Below, one piece after another: positions 24,630 to 32,164 of a stretch of 37,398 nt of DNA (the first letter of the stretch is position 1; each line of letters opens with the position of its first letter). The stretch lies in contig CAKZKQ010000571.1 of the NCBI GenBank assembly GCA_937123825.1, forward strand, positions 1 through 37,398, written 5' to 3'. Made by a program: the position numbers and the translations under genes. The notes beneath the pieces are model-generated. The model was given only the letters and a program-made list of their open reading frames with translations, was not told the DNA's origin and made no database searches. Source of the DNA: an uncultured Pseudomonadota bacterium. Lineage in GTDB: Bacteria > Myxococcota_A > Bradymonadia > Bradymonadales > GCA-2716585.

Positions 24630-25460
24630 CTAGGGCTCTTCTTTCTTGGCGGGGGGCGCACCAGCGATCTGCCAGAGCGTCAAAGGATGGCGTCGATCAT
24701 CGGGATGACCGGTCAACAAAAACGTGGGTGACCCCTCGGTGGCCCACACGACCTCTTCGTCAAGCAAGAGGGGTGCTGCGCTCCCATCGATCCCAGAGAG
24801 CACCTCCAGGCGCTGCGCCGGAGCCTCCAACGGCCGCCAGGCCGAACCGTGGCCCAACGACACATTCACAAACCACACCGGCTTGCTGCGTGGGCCCAAC
24901 ATCAGATCCACAGGTCCCACCCCAGGGGCGCCGTGCACCACGCGCGCTGCGACCCCCTGCCGGGCCCCCTGATCGTCGCGCACCAGATGCGCCGAGAGCT
25001 TGCGTCGCTTTTGCTTCTGCGCTTCGGGCGGCGCGCCAACCAACACCAACAACTGCTCGGTCCCGGGTCGAACGCGCAGCTTCTGCGACAACAGCACCTC
25101 GGGCTCCACGTCCCCAACAGGCTTGCTCCAAACCTCCAGAAGACGCTCGCCGCCCGTCAACGTCACATACACACCAGGCCCCTCACGCCAGGGTTTGAGC
25201 GTCTCCAGCGCCTCCACCGGCTCACCGTCCACGCTGACCGAGACCGCATCGTGCGAACGCATGGCGTGCACCACGCGGATCTGCGCCGGCGCGTCGCTTG
25301 GAACAGACGCCTCCTCAGGGGGTTCAGCGTCGTCCTCCTGGGCTTTGGTGTCCTGGGCCTCTTTGGCCCCTTTGTCATCAGACTCGGGTTCGCCACAGCC
25401 CCACAACACCAATGCTGCACAGATCACCGCGCCGCCCAACCTCCAAAACCCCACCTGCAT
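24630..25460 (-). CDS. DUF4397-type lipoprotein
   Basis: A 276-residue predicted lipoprotein with lipobox LWGC (Cys22) and an acidic tether (about 23-60). Two DUF4397-like units follow: AQIRVVHAMRSHDAVSVSVDG with VYVTLTGGERLLEVW, and AARVVHGAPGVGPVDLMLGP. The family pattern is RVVHASPDAPAVDVYVDG, forming beta-sandwich domains whose role is unknown. The ATG at 25460 is chosen because it directly starts the signal peptide and has GAGG 8 bases upstream; an upstream ATG at 25508 would add 16 residues without a better site. It is the third gene of a same-strand run after the M90-like and GrpE-like genes, 76 bp from the latter, and is probably co-transcribed with them. Confidence 0.8.
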   Translation of the reverse strand: MQVGFWRLGGAVICAALVLWGCGEPESDDKGAKEAQDTKAQEDDAEPPEEASVPSDAPAQIRVVHAMRSHDAVSVSVDGEPVEALETLKPWREGPGVYVTLTGGERLLEVWSKPVGDVEPEVLLSQKLRVRPGTEQLLVLVGAPPEAQKQKRRKLSAHLVRDDQGARQGVAARVVHGAPGVGPVDLMLGPRSKPVWFVNVSLGHGSAWRPLEAPAQRLEVLSGIDGSAAPLLLDEEVVWATEGSPTFLLTGHPDDRRHPLTLWQIAGAPPAKKEEP

Positions 25461-25536
25461 CTCACCCACCTCGCTGATGAAGGGCCTGCCGGTCACCGCA
25501 TGCGGCAAGCCTTTCGTGCAGGCCCTTTCGAGACAT

Positions 25537-26214
25537 CTACGCGGTGGGTTTGGCGGCCTCGGACACCACCTCCTGGGGCTCTTGCGCCTGGGCGTCGGCC
25601 TCCTGAGCCAAGGGCGCCGCTGGCAAAGGCTGCTCCACCGCGCCCTCTACATCGGCAACTTCGCTCTTCCCATTGAGAGAAGATTCAGAATCGACGGCGA
25701 CGCGCTCGACATAGACCCTCGCAGGGGCCAACAAACGCTCATGAAGGCGCCAACCGCGACGCTCCACGCCGCTGACCTGCACCACGTCGCCCTGGCCTAC
25801 GGTGGCCACGCATTCTTGCGTGTGTGGATCAAAAGCCTCTCCCAGCGCGGGCTCAAAAGGGGTCACCCCACAAGACGCCATCGCACCATGAAGCTGCTTT
25901 TGCACCAGATGAACCCCCTGACGCACGCTCTCAACGTCGCCCTGGGCCTCTGCGGCCAGCGTCAGACTTTGCTCAACCGGCAGCAGCGCGACAGCCATGT
26001 TCTTCACGGCGTGGCGCGCGTCATCGCGGGCCGAGCGGATCTGCCGCGTGGCCGACGCGCGCGTATCAACCAACTCGTTGTTCAGGTCATCAATTTGCGC
26101 CCTCGCCTGACGGTGGGCGCGCTCGGCCTCATCGCGCTGCGTGGCGACCTGTTGGCGCAACAACCAGCCCACGACCGCCACCACCGCCGCGGCAGCCCAT
26201 CCAAACCACTCCAT
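25537..26214 (-). CDS. Membrane-anchored GrpE-like protein
   Basis: A 225-residue protein with three parts. Residues 3-19 are a hydrophobic anchor (WFGWAAAAVVAVVGWLL). Residues 22-75 form a charged coiled coil. Residues 76-172 match GrpE, the nucleotide exchange factor for DnaK: ALLPVEQSL, QGVHLVQKQL, GVTPFEPALGEAFDPHTQE, and GWRLHERLLAPARVYV compared with GYxLxDRVLRPAxVxV in GrpE. The canonical HEA after FDP reads TQEC here. A low-complexity Ala/Glu/Gln-rich tail (185-225) is extra. ATG 26214 has GGAG 8 bases upstream; an ATG 48 bases earlier would spoil the anchor. Canonical GrpE is soluble and usually lies beside dnaK, so this is a paralogue, perhaps placing exchange activity at the membrane. 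The M90-like gene is 129 bp upstream. Confidence 0.82.
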   Translation of the reverse strand: MEWFGWAAAAVVAVVGWLLRQQVATQRDEAERAHRQARAQIDDLNNELVDTRASATRQIRSARDDARHAVKNMAVALLPVEQSLTLAAEAQGDVESVRQGVHLVQKQLHGAMASCGVTPFEPALGEAFDPHTQECVATVGQGDVVQVSGVERRGWRLHERLLAPARVYVERVAVDSESSLNGKSEVADVEGAVEQPLPAAPLAQEADAQAQEPQEVVSEAAKPTA

Positions 26215-26343
26215 CTCATCCACTCCGCGTCTTGCCACACCAGACTGAGCACCAAAACACAACGGGACAACCCACCGTGCTCTGCGCGCGCCTGCCAGGC
26301 ATCGCCCATCATCACCTGCTGGATCTCAACAGGGCTGCGGCGG

Positions 26344-27222
26344 TCATTGGTCCGCCAACGGCTGACCGTAGAACTCCTCCAGCAACCGGTAAAGCTCTGG
26401 GGCCTTTTGTTTCATCCGCCGAGGCTGCTCAAAGAACATCTCGGTGGCGCAGGCCAAAAACTCGGCCTCGTTGGTAAAGGCATAGTCGCGCAGGACCTGT
26501 TTGCGACGACCCTGGCGATCGCGCCGGGTAAAGTGGGCCGACATCTGGTCCACCCAAGGCCTGATCGCCTCCCAGTTGAGGTTGGCCGGGATGCCATCTA
26601 TTTGACCGTCGTCAAAATCCAGGACGTGGGCAAACGCATGAAAACCCACATTGTGCCCATCGGTCCCCGAGGCAAAACCTGCCCGCAGCGCCTTGGCCGA
26701 AAAAATCACCGGCCCCTGGCTGCCCACCTGCCCCAGACGCCGACCGTCGCTGCGATGATTGTAATCCTCATCAAACGCCGAGGGGTAGAGCAAAATGTCG
26801 CGCGTGGTGTCCCACTCATACCAGGGCCTCCCAAAGCTCAACACCACCGCGCTGGCCGCCACCAATGCCCGCAGCTCGTCGGTCACCTCCACACCCACAC
26901 CCACGATCGTCTGATCCAGGAGGAAATACTGCACGTCATGACGAAAGCGGGTCTTCTCCGCCGGATCTTTGATGCACTTATAGAAGTGCACCCCCGTCTC
27001 CAACGTTTTGCGGATCCCCTCGGGCGGCTCCGGATCGGCCATCATCCGGCGGATGTAGCGCCGCATGGACCACAAGACATAGAGCACCGCCCCCAAGACC
27101 GGGACCAGAACCGCCACACCCGGCACGTCGTCGTTGGCCAACACCAACCCGCCAAGCCCCGTGGCCACCACAGCCCCCACCGCGCCGTTCAACAAGAGCG
27201 CCTTTGAGTTGAACCTCTGCAT
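26344..27222 (-). CDS. M90/MtfA-family protein lacking the catalytic Glu
   Basis: A 292-residue protein with two N-terminal hydrophobic segments (about 8-29 and 34-52) and an MtfA-like domain (80-292). E. coli MtfA is a zinc aminopeptidase that also binds the Mlc repressor. The family fold is shown by ILLYPSAFDEDYN, GPVIFSAKALRAGF, HVLDFDDGQIDG, and NEAEFLACATEMFFEQP, which supplies the third metal ligand. The HExxH motif reads HAFAH (195-199; bases 26640-26626), so both zinc-binding His residues remain but the catalytic Glu is Ala. It is probably a non-peptidase that may still bind metal or a partner. ATG 27222 has GGGAGAGG just upstream; the frame stays open to 27282. It is the first gene of the run leading to the GrpE-like and DUF4397 genes, divergent from the FadL-type gene. 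Confidence 0.88.
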   Translation of the reverse strand: MQRFNSKALLLNGAVGAVVATGLGGLVLANDDVPGVAVLVPVLGAVLYVLWSMRRYIRRMMADPEPPEGIRKTLETGVHFYKCIKDPAEKTRFRHDVQYFLLDQTIVGVGVEVTDELRALVAASAVVLSFGRPWYEWDTTRDILLYPSAFDEDYNHRSDGRRLGQVGSQGPVIFSAKALRAGFASGTDGHNVGFHAFAHVLDFDDGQIDGIPANLNWEAIRPWVDQMSAHFTRRDRQGRRKQVLRDYAFTNEAEFLACATEMFFEQPRRMKQKAPELYRLLEEFYGQPLADQ

Positions 27223-27295
27223 GCCTCTCCCACTTTGCCTTTGCAGCGTTCGTCCGGCTGTGACATTGACGGCCGGGAGCACAGCGCTGCGCCGA

Positions 27296-27325
27296 TTGAC
27301 GCCAACAGATGTCCTTTTCTATAAC
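27296..27325 (+). promoter_or_regulatory. Sigma-70-type promoter of the FadL-like gene
   Basis: TTGACG (27296-27301) and TATAAC (27320-27325) each match the consensus in five of six positions, with an 18-base spacer. It lies about 85 bases before the TTG start at 27410 in the gap between divergent genes. The same arrangement is seen before the gene at 36227. Confidence 0.65.
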
Positions 27326-27409
27326 GGGGGGATAGGTTTTGGCGAAAATCATCACATGCACGGCATGACCGGACACGCAAATCCGCGTGGCATCAAGGGG
27401 AGAGAGGTT

Positions 27410-28891
27410 TTGAGAACTTTCAGCAGGCGCAACAAATGCGGTCTGGCGCTGTGGATGGCGCTGGCCGTGACAACAACCCTATGGATGACGGCCAGCACCG
27501 CCAGCGCAGGCGGCTTCACCTTCCCAGAGCTTGGCACCAAGGCCGCAGGGCGCGGCGGCGCCTACATGCTCGGCGCCAACGGCCCAGAGGTCGTCTACCT
27601 CAACCCCGCCCTGCTGACGCGCCTCGAAGGCTACCACCTCACCATCGACTTCAGCCTCCATGACCTCGACCTTGAGTTCACCCGCGCGGGCACCGACATC
27701 GACGGCAACAGCTACAACACCGTTGAAAACGAGTTTGGCGGCGTGGGCGGCTCGGGCGCCTTCCCAGAGCCCATGCTCTTTGGTTCGGCCGACTTCGGGC
27801 TCGATGACTTTGCCTTTGGCTTTGGCATCTACGGCCCCAACGCCTACGGCCTGCGCCGCTTCCCCAAAGACGGACCCCAACGCTTTGTCCTGGTCGAGTC
27901 CAAACTCCTGCAGGTCTTCTACTCATTGGCGGCCGCCTGGCGCACCGGTGGCTTTCGCCTGGGTGCCACCTTCCAGTTGGCCCACACCCAGAGCAGCTTC
28001 AAGACCGTCACCTCCTCGTGCTGCCTGGTGTCGGGCAACGAGTTGAGCGATGAAAACCCCGACGATGACGCGCTGACCACACTGACGCTGAGCGAACTTC
28101 GCCCCACCGGGATCATCGGCATCGCCTACGACGTCAACCAGTCGCTGAGCTTCGGGCTGACCTACCAACTGCCCAACTCCATCAAACAGGAAGGCACCGC
28201 CGACATCGAGTTCAACGGCATCCTGGCCGATCCCGCCGTCAACGCCCAGCTCCTGGGCGACAAGGCCACCTTCCAGGTCGAGCAGGCCGACGTCCTGCGC
28301 CTGAGCGCCCGCTACGCTCACATCGTCGACAACCGTGAACTTTTCGACATCGAGTTGGCCGCCACGTACGAGTTCTGGAGCCGGACCGAAGAGTTCCGCA
28401 TCAACATCGAAGGCCCCATCCAGGCCGGCCTCGAAGTCCCGCTTGAAGACGACATCATCCTGGAGAAAAACTGGGAGGACACCATTTCGCTGCGCCTCGG
28501 CGGCGACTACAACCCCAACTCCTGGCTCTCGGTGCGCGCTGGCACCTTCTACGAGACCGCCGCCGTCCCCGAAGAGTTCACCCACCTGGACTTCATCTCA
28601 TTTGAGCGCTTTGGGCTTGGCGCTGGCGCCACGATCGCGCTGGGCTACATGGACATCGATCTGGCCTACCTGCACATCTTCAACTTTGAGCGCAACGTCA
28701 CCAACGGACAGCAGGAAATGGTCGCTCCCCTGGCCAACGAAGACGAAGAGCTGCCGATCGTCAACAACGGCAACTACAAGTCCTCCATCCAGACTGTGAG
28801 CATCGGGCTGACCTTCCACTTTGAAGAAAACGATGTGCTGGCCGACACACCCGTCGTGCGCGACCTGCCCAAAGAAGACGCCCAGCAGTGA
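27410..28891 (+). CDS. FadL/OmpP1/TodX-family outer-membrane transporter
   Basis: A 493-residue outer-membrane barrel of the family that takes up hydrophobic compounds such as long-chain fatty acids. After a signal peptide (NKCGLALWMALAVTTTLWM to ASTASA) the mature protein begins GGFTFPELGTKAAGRGGAYM and continues GPEVVYLNPALLTRL, which is the FadL hatch signature (GxxxxExGaxaxGrAgA with NPAxL). The rest is beta-strand-rich, with a 14-strand-type barrel expected. The TTG at 27410 is chosen because GGGGAG (27397-27402) is 7 bases upstream and gives a normal basic signal start MRTFSRRNK; ATG codons at 27356 or earlier are possible but unsupported. A small acidic tail (VVRDLPKEDAQQ) follows the last strand instead of a terminal Phe. 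Single gene with its own promoter. Confidence 0.92.
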   Translation: MRTFSRRNKCGLALWMALAVTTTLWMTASTASAGGFTFPELGTKAAGRGGAYMLGANGPEVVYLNPALLTRLEGYHLTIDFSLHDLDLEFTRAGTDIDGNSYNTVENEFGGVGGSGAFPEPMLFGSADFGLDDFAFGFGIYGPNAYGLRRFPKDGPQRFVLVESKLLQVFYSLAAAWRTGGFRLGATFQLAHTQSSFKTVTSSCCLVSGNELSDENPDDDALTTLTLSELRPTGIIGIAYDVNQSLSFGLTYQLPNSIKQEGTADIEFNGILADPAVNAQLLGDKATFQVEQADVLRLSARYAHIVDNRELFDIELAATYEFWSRTEEFRINIEGPIQAGLEVPLEDDIILEKNWEDTISLRLGGDYNPNSWLSVRAGTFYETAAVPEEFTHLDFISFERFGLGAGATIALGYMDIDLAYLHIFNFERNVTNGQQEMVAPLANEDEELPIVNNGNYKSSIQTVSIGLTFHFEENDVLADTPVVRDLPKEDAQQ

Positions 28892-28897
28892 ACCCAC

Positions 28898-28925
28898 TTG
28901 CACACGGTGACCGAATTCCTATATG
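28898..28925 (+). promoter_or_regulatory. Putative promoter of the ligase/TPR gene
   Basis: TTGCAC (28898-28903), a 16-base spacer and TATATG (28920-28925) precede the ATG at 28985 by about 60 bases. They begin just after the FadL-type stop, so the downstream gene can be transcribed on its own. Confidence 0.5.
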
Positions 28926-28984
28926 AGTGATGCTGCACGCCGGGGGCAGGGGCCAAAGCCGCCGGCACGTTTCAGGAGACACCC

Positions 28985-31900
28985 ATGACGGAGGATCGGT
29001 CCGACAACGACCACGCGGACATCTCTCCGGACAGCTTGGAACCCAAACCGCAAGACGCTGCGGCCGGACCCAAGCTCGATCCCAAACGCCACCGCAAGCC
29101 CAGCCTGACCATTGCCAAGCCCAAAGGGGAGGACAACAAACCCATCCCCAACCTTCTGCCCGAAGGCTTCCGAGGCGGCATCTCCAACTCCCCCCAAAAG
29201 GCTCGCCTTGATCCCGTGGAGTTGGCGCGCGTCGATCGGGACGTGGCACACCGCAAAGAACGCCGTCAGCGACAGGCCAAACGCCACGCCGACCGCCACG
29301 CTCGCAAACGCCTGCGCGAACGCCTGGCGCGGATCGACAAGGTCACCATGGCCTTGATGACCGCCGTGCTTGTGCTGGCACCGCTGGCCATCGGCTCCGT
29401 GCACCTGATCACCATCGTGCCGCTGGCGCTGATGGCCATGCTCGCGCTCGGCGGCGCCGTCGGCATCCGACACCTCCAACAAGAACCGCTGCGCGTGGGA
29501 CTGCTGGGATGGACCCTGCTGGGGCTGACCTGTGTCACCTTCATCCAGGCCATGCCGCTGCCCCTGGGCCTCATCGACGCCCTCAGCCCCCAGATCGCAC
29601 AGTGGGTCCGCTACGCCTTTGAGGCCACCTCCGGGGGACCCCCCGGCACCGCCTCGCTGAGCCTACAACCGGGCGAAGCCGCCCGCGCGGGCTTTGGACT
29701 GCTGACCGCCACCGCGCTCTACGTCGCCGCCTTCAACCTCCTGGGCGACAAAGAACGCTTCCAAAAGATGCTCCTCTTGATGCCTGCCATCGGCGCCGCT
29801 CTGGTCGTCATCGGCGTCATCCAGAAGGTCGTCGGCGCCGAGGGGCTGCTGCTCTTCTACAAACCGCGCGACCTGGCCGAGCTGCCCTTCTTCTCATCCA
29901 CCTTCGTCAACCCAAACCACCTGGCCTCCCTGCTGGGCATGCTCTCTTTCATCCCCCTGGGGCTGAGCATGAGCCAGGACTTCAAGGTCCACCGCGCCAC
30001 GCTGGTGATCGCCTTTGGGATCTGCACCGCCGGGCTGGTGATGACACTCAGCGCCAGCGCGCTGGTCGCCTGGACGTTGGGGCTGCTGGCCTTCGGGGCC
30101 CTGACCCTTCGACGACGCGTCTCCAGCCGCAAGGGCGTCACCGTGGGCATCGTGGTGGCCATCTGCGGCGTGGGCCTGGGCCTGTGGGCCGCGTGGACCA
30201 AGCTGGCCGAGCAAACTTCGTTCCTGGTCGAGCGCCAGGGCCTGCTCTGGGTCGCCCCCACCGAACTGTGGGCACAGGGCTGGCAAATGGCCCAGCAAAA
30301 CCCCTGGCTTGGCCTTGGCCGGGCCAGCTTCAGCGACGCCTTCGCCGCCACCGAACACCCCAACCTGCCTGGCCGCATGGACTACGTCGGCAACACTTAC
30401 CTCCAGGTGCTCATCGACTACGGCCTGCCCCTGGGAGCGCTGATCATCATCGCCGTGGCCGCCGCTGTCTTGCCCCTAGGCATGCGCCGCGGCTGGAAAA
30501 AAGAAGATCTGCCCGTTATGACGGGCCTCTTTGGCGCGTTCGCCTTCCTGGGCATGGACGCCGCCACGGGCTTCAGCCTGGAAATCCCCGGCGTCCTGCT
30601 CCCCGCAGTCTTTTTGCTGGCACTGGCCCGCAGCCGCGATGCCCGCTACGAAGTCCTGCGCCAAAAAGCGCGCGCACACCGCGCCGAGCGCCGCCGCCAG
30701 CGCGAAGGCCTCAGCCAGGAAGACACCCCCGACCAGGACGAGCCCCAGCTTGAGCCGCCGCCGTGGCGCCGCCTGCTGCCCGTGGCCGCCCTGGCCGCCG
30801 TCGCCCTCCTGTCGCTCTTCTCGCTGCCCGCCGCCATGGACACCGCCACCGGCGGCCCCATGCACTCGCTCAAGTCCCTCATTGCCAAACCCAACCCCCA
30901 GCCCGAAGCCATCGACCGCGCCACCCGCGCCGTGCTAGCGCGCCGCCCGGCCTACTCGCCGGCCTACCTCAGCGCCTACATCGGCTACCGGAGCGCAGGA
31001 CAACCCGACCAGGGACGCGCCGCGCTGGAGCGCGCCCGCGACTTTGATCGCTCCAACCCAGCCCCGTGGCTCCTGATGGCCCGCGACCTGCTGGGACAAA
31101 ACAAACGCACCAAGGCCCTTGAACACTACCGCCGGGCGCTGGAGCTGGCCTGCCAGACCGAAGGAGACGGACGCGGCGTCATCGCCGAAGAGGTCGCCAG
31201 GATTTTTGCCGACCCCAAAGAGGTCGCTGCCGCCATGCCCGCGCGGCCCGAGGTCTGGACGCACCTGCTGGACAAGCTCCTTGAAGACAAACGCCCCGGG
31301 CGCGTGTTGGACATTACCACCGCGATGCTGGAGACGATCAACGCACCAGAAGATCGACGGATCATTCACATCCGCGTCGCACAGGCCGAAGCCGCCCTCG
31401 GGCGCTGGCCGCGCGCCCACAAGGTCGCCAGCGGCTTGCTCGAGCCCGCCCCGGCGCCTGCGGCCGCCTACGTGGTGCTGACTCTGGCCACCACGCACCT
31501 CAAAACCCCCGCCCAGGCGCTCGAAGTCGCCCTCGAAGGCATCAAACACCACCCCAGGGACGTCGAACTGCTCTTCACCGCCACCGAGCTGCTCATCGAC
31601 CACGCCAAAGACCTGGGCGCCAAAGACGAAGGCGGCGCCTGGGCTCGGCAGGTCGACAAGCTCCTCCAAAGCCTGCGCCCCTACGCCATCCAGCGCTCAC
31701 AACTGCGCTGGCGCTTCTATCGCCTCTCGGCGCTCTACGCCATGGTCCGCGGTCAAACCCCCGCGGCGATCCGCGACCTGACCCGCGCCCTTGAGCTCAA
31801 CGCCGACGATCCCCAGTTGACGATCGCCCTGGCCCAGATGCTCGAAAAAGAACGCCAGGTCGACCAGGCCATCCACATGTACCAGCGCGCCGTCCAGCGC

Positions 31901-31996
31901 TTCCCAGACCATCCCCAGGCCGCCGAACTTCGCCAGAGCCTTGAGCGCCTCCAGTCGCAAAAATCCCTGCGCGACCGCTTCCGCAGCGGCCAATAA
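28985..31996 (+). CDS. O-antigen ligase/polymerase-like membrane protein fused to TPR domain
   Basis: A 1003-residue protein with four regions: a soluble, Lys/Arg-rich N-terminus (1-115); about ten to twelve transmembrane helices (120-535); a basic Gln/Arg linker with one more helix (560-615); and a TPR-rich C-terminus (640-1000, for example AYLSAYIGYRSAGQPDQGRA, LEHYRRALELA and PAAIRDLTRALELNADDPQL). The Wzy_C/WaaL hallmark is the periplasmic loop and helix NPWLGLGRASFSDAFA through MDYVGNTYLQVLIDYGLP (about 438-480). The family moves lipid-linked glycans in the periplasm: ligation to lipid A core, polymerisation, or transfer to proteins. The TPR part would then be periplasmic and could recruit acceptors. 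AGGAG 6 bases before ATG 28985 supports the start. It is not next to other glycan genes, so its product cannot be named. Confidence 0.88.
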   Translation: MTEDRSDNDHADISPDSLEPKPQDAAAGPKLDPKRHRKPSLTIAKPKGEDNKPIPNLLPEGFRGGISNSPQKARLDPVELARVDRDVAHRKERRQRQAKRHADRHARKRLRERLARIDKVTMALMTAVLVLAPLAIGSVHLITIVPLALMAMLALGGAVGIRHLQQEPLRVGLLGWTLLGLTCVTFIQAMPLPLGLIDALSPQIAQWVRYAFEATSGGPPGTASLSLQPGEAARAGFGLLTATALYVAAFNLLGDKERFQKMLLLMPAIGAALVVIGVIQKVVGAEGLLLFYKPRDLAELPFFSSTFVNPNHLASLLGMLSFIPLGLSMSQDFKVHRATLVIAFGICTAGLVMTLSASALVAWTLGLLAFGALTLRRRVSSRKGVTVGIVVAICGVGLGLWAAWTKLAEQTSFLVERQGLLWVAPTELWAQGWQMAQQNPWLGLGRASFSDAFAATEHPNLPGRMDYVGNTYLQVLIDYGLPLGALIIIAVAAAVLPLGMRRGWKKEDLPVMTGLFGAFAFLGMDAATGFSLEIPGVLLPAVFLLALARSRDARYEVLRQKARAHRAERRRQREGLSQEDTPDQDEPQLEPPPWRRLLPVAALAAVALLSLFSLPAAMDTATGGPMHSLKSLIAKPNPQPEAIDRATRAVLARRPAYSPAYLSAYIGYRSAGQPDQGRAALERARDFDRSNPAPWLLMARDLLGQNKRTKALEHYRRALELACQTEGDGRGVIAEEVARIFADPKEVAAAMPARPEVWTHLLDKLLEDKRPGRVLDITTAMLETINAPEDRRIIHIRVAQAEAALGRWPRAHKVASGLLEPAPAPAAAYVVLTLATTHLKTPAQALEVALEGIKHHPRDVELLFTATELLIDHAKDLGAKDEGGAWARQVDKLLQSLRPYAIQRSQLRWRFYRLSALYAMVRGQTPAAIRDLTRALELNADDPQLTIALAQMLEKERQVDQAIHMYQRAVQRFPDHPQAAELRQSLERLQSQKSLRDRFRSGQ

Positions 31997-32164
31997 CCCC
32001 CTCACGACGAGCCCCTTCAACCGCTCGCCGTTCAAATCCACCCCCTTAAGGACTTGCACCCCTGGCCATGATCGGCCATAGAAAGCATCTGCGCGCGTGC
32101 CGTGGTGGATTTATGACACGCGCCCCAATGCAATGAATGTCAGGATGTACCGGGTGTGTGAATC

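Noticed and set aside
32018..32050. tRNA-like T-loop (GTTCAAATCC) upstream of rimO
   Set aside because: No pairing T-stem and no acceptor or anticodon arms in the surrounding bases.
32054..32082. Promoter for rimO (TTGCAC, 17 bases, CATAGA)
   Set aside because: The -10 box matches at only three positions, and a short hairpin overlaps the spacer, so it is too weak to call.
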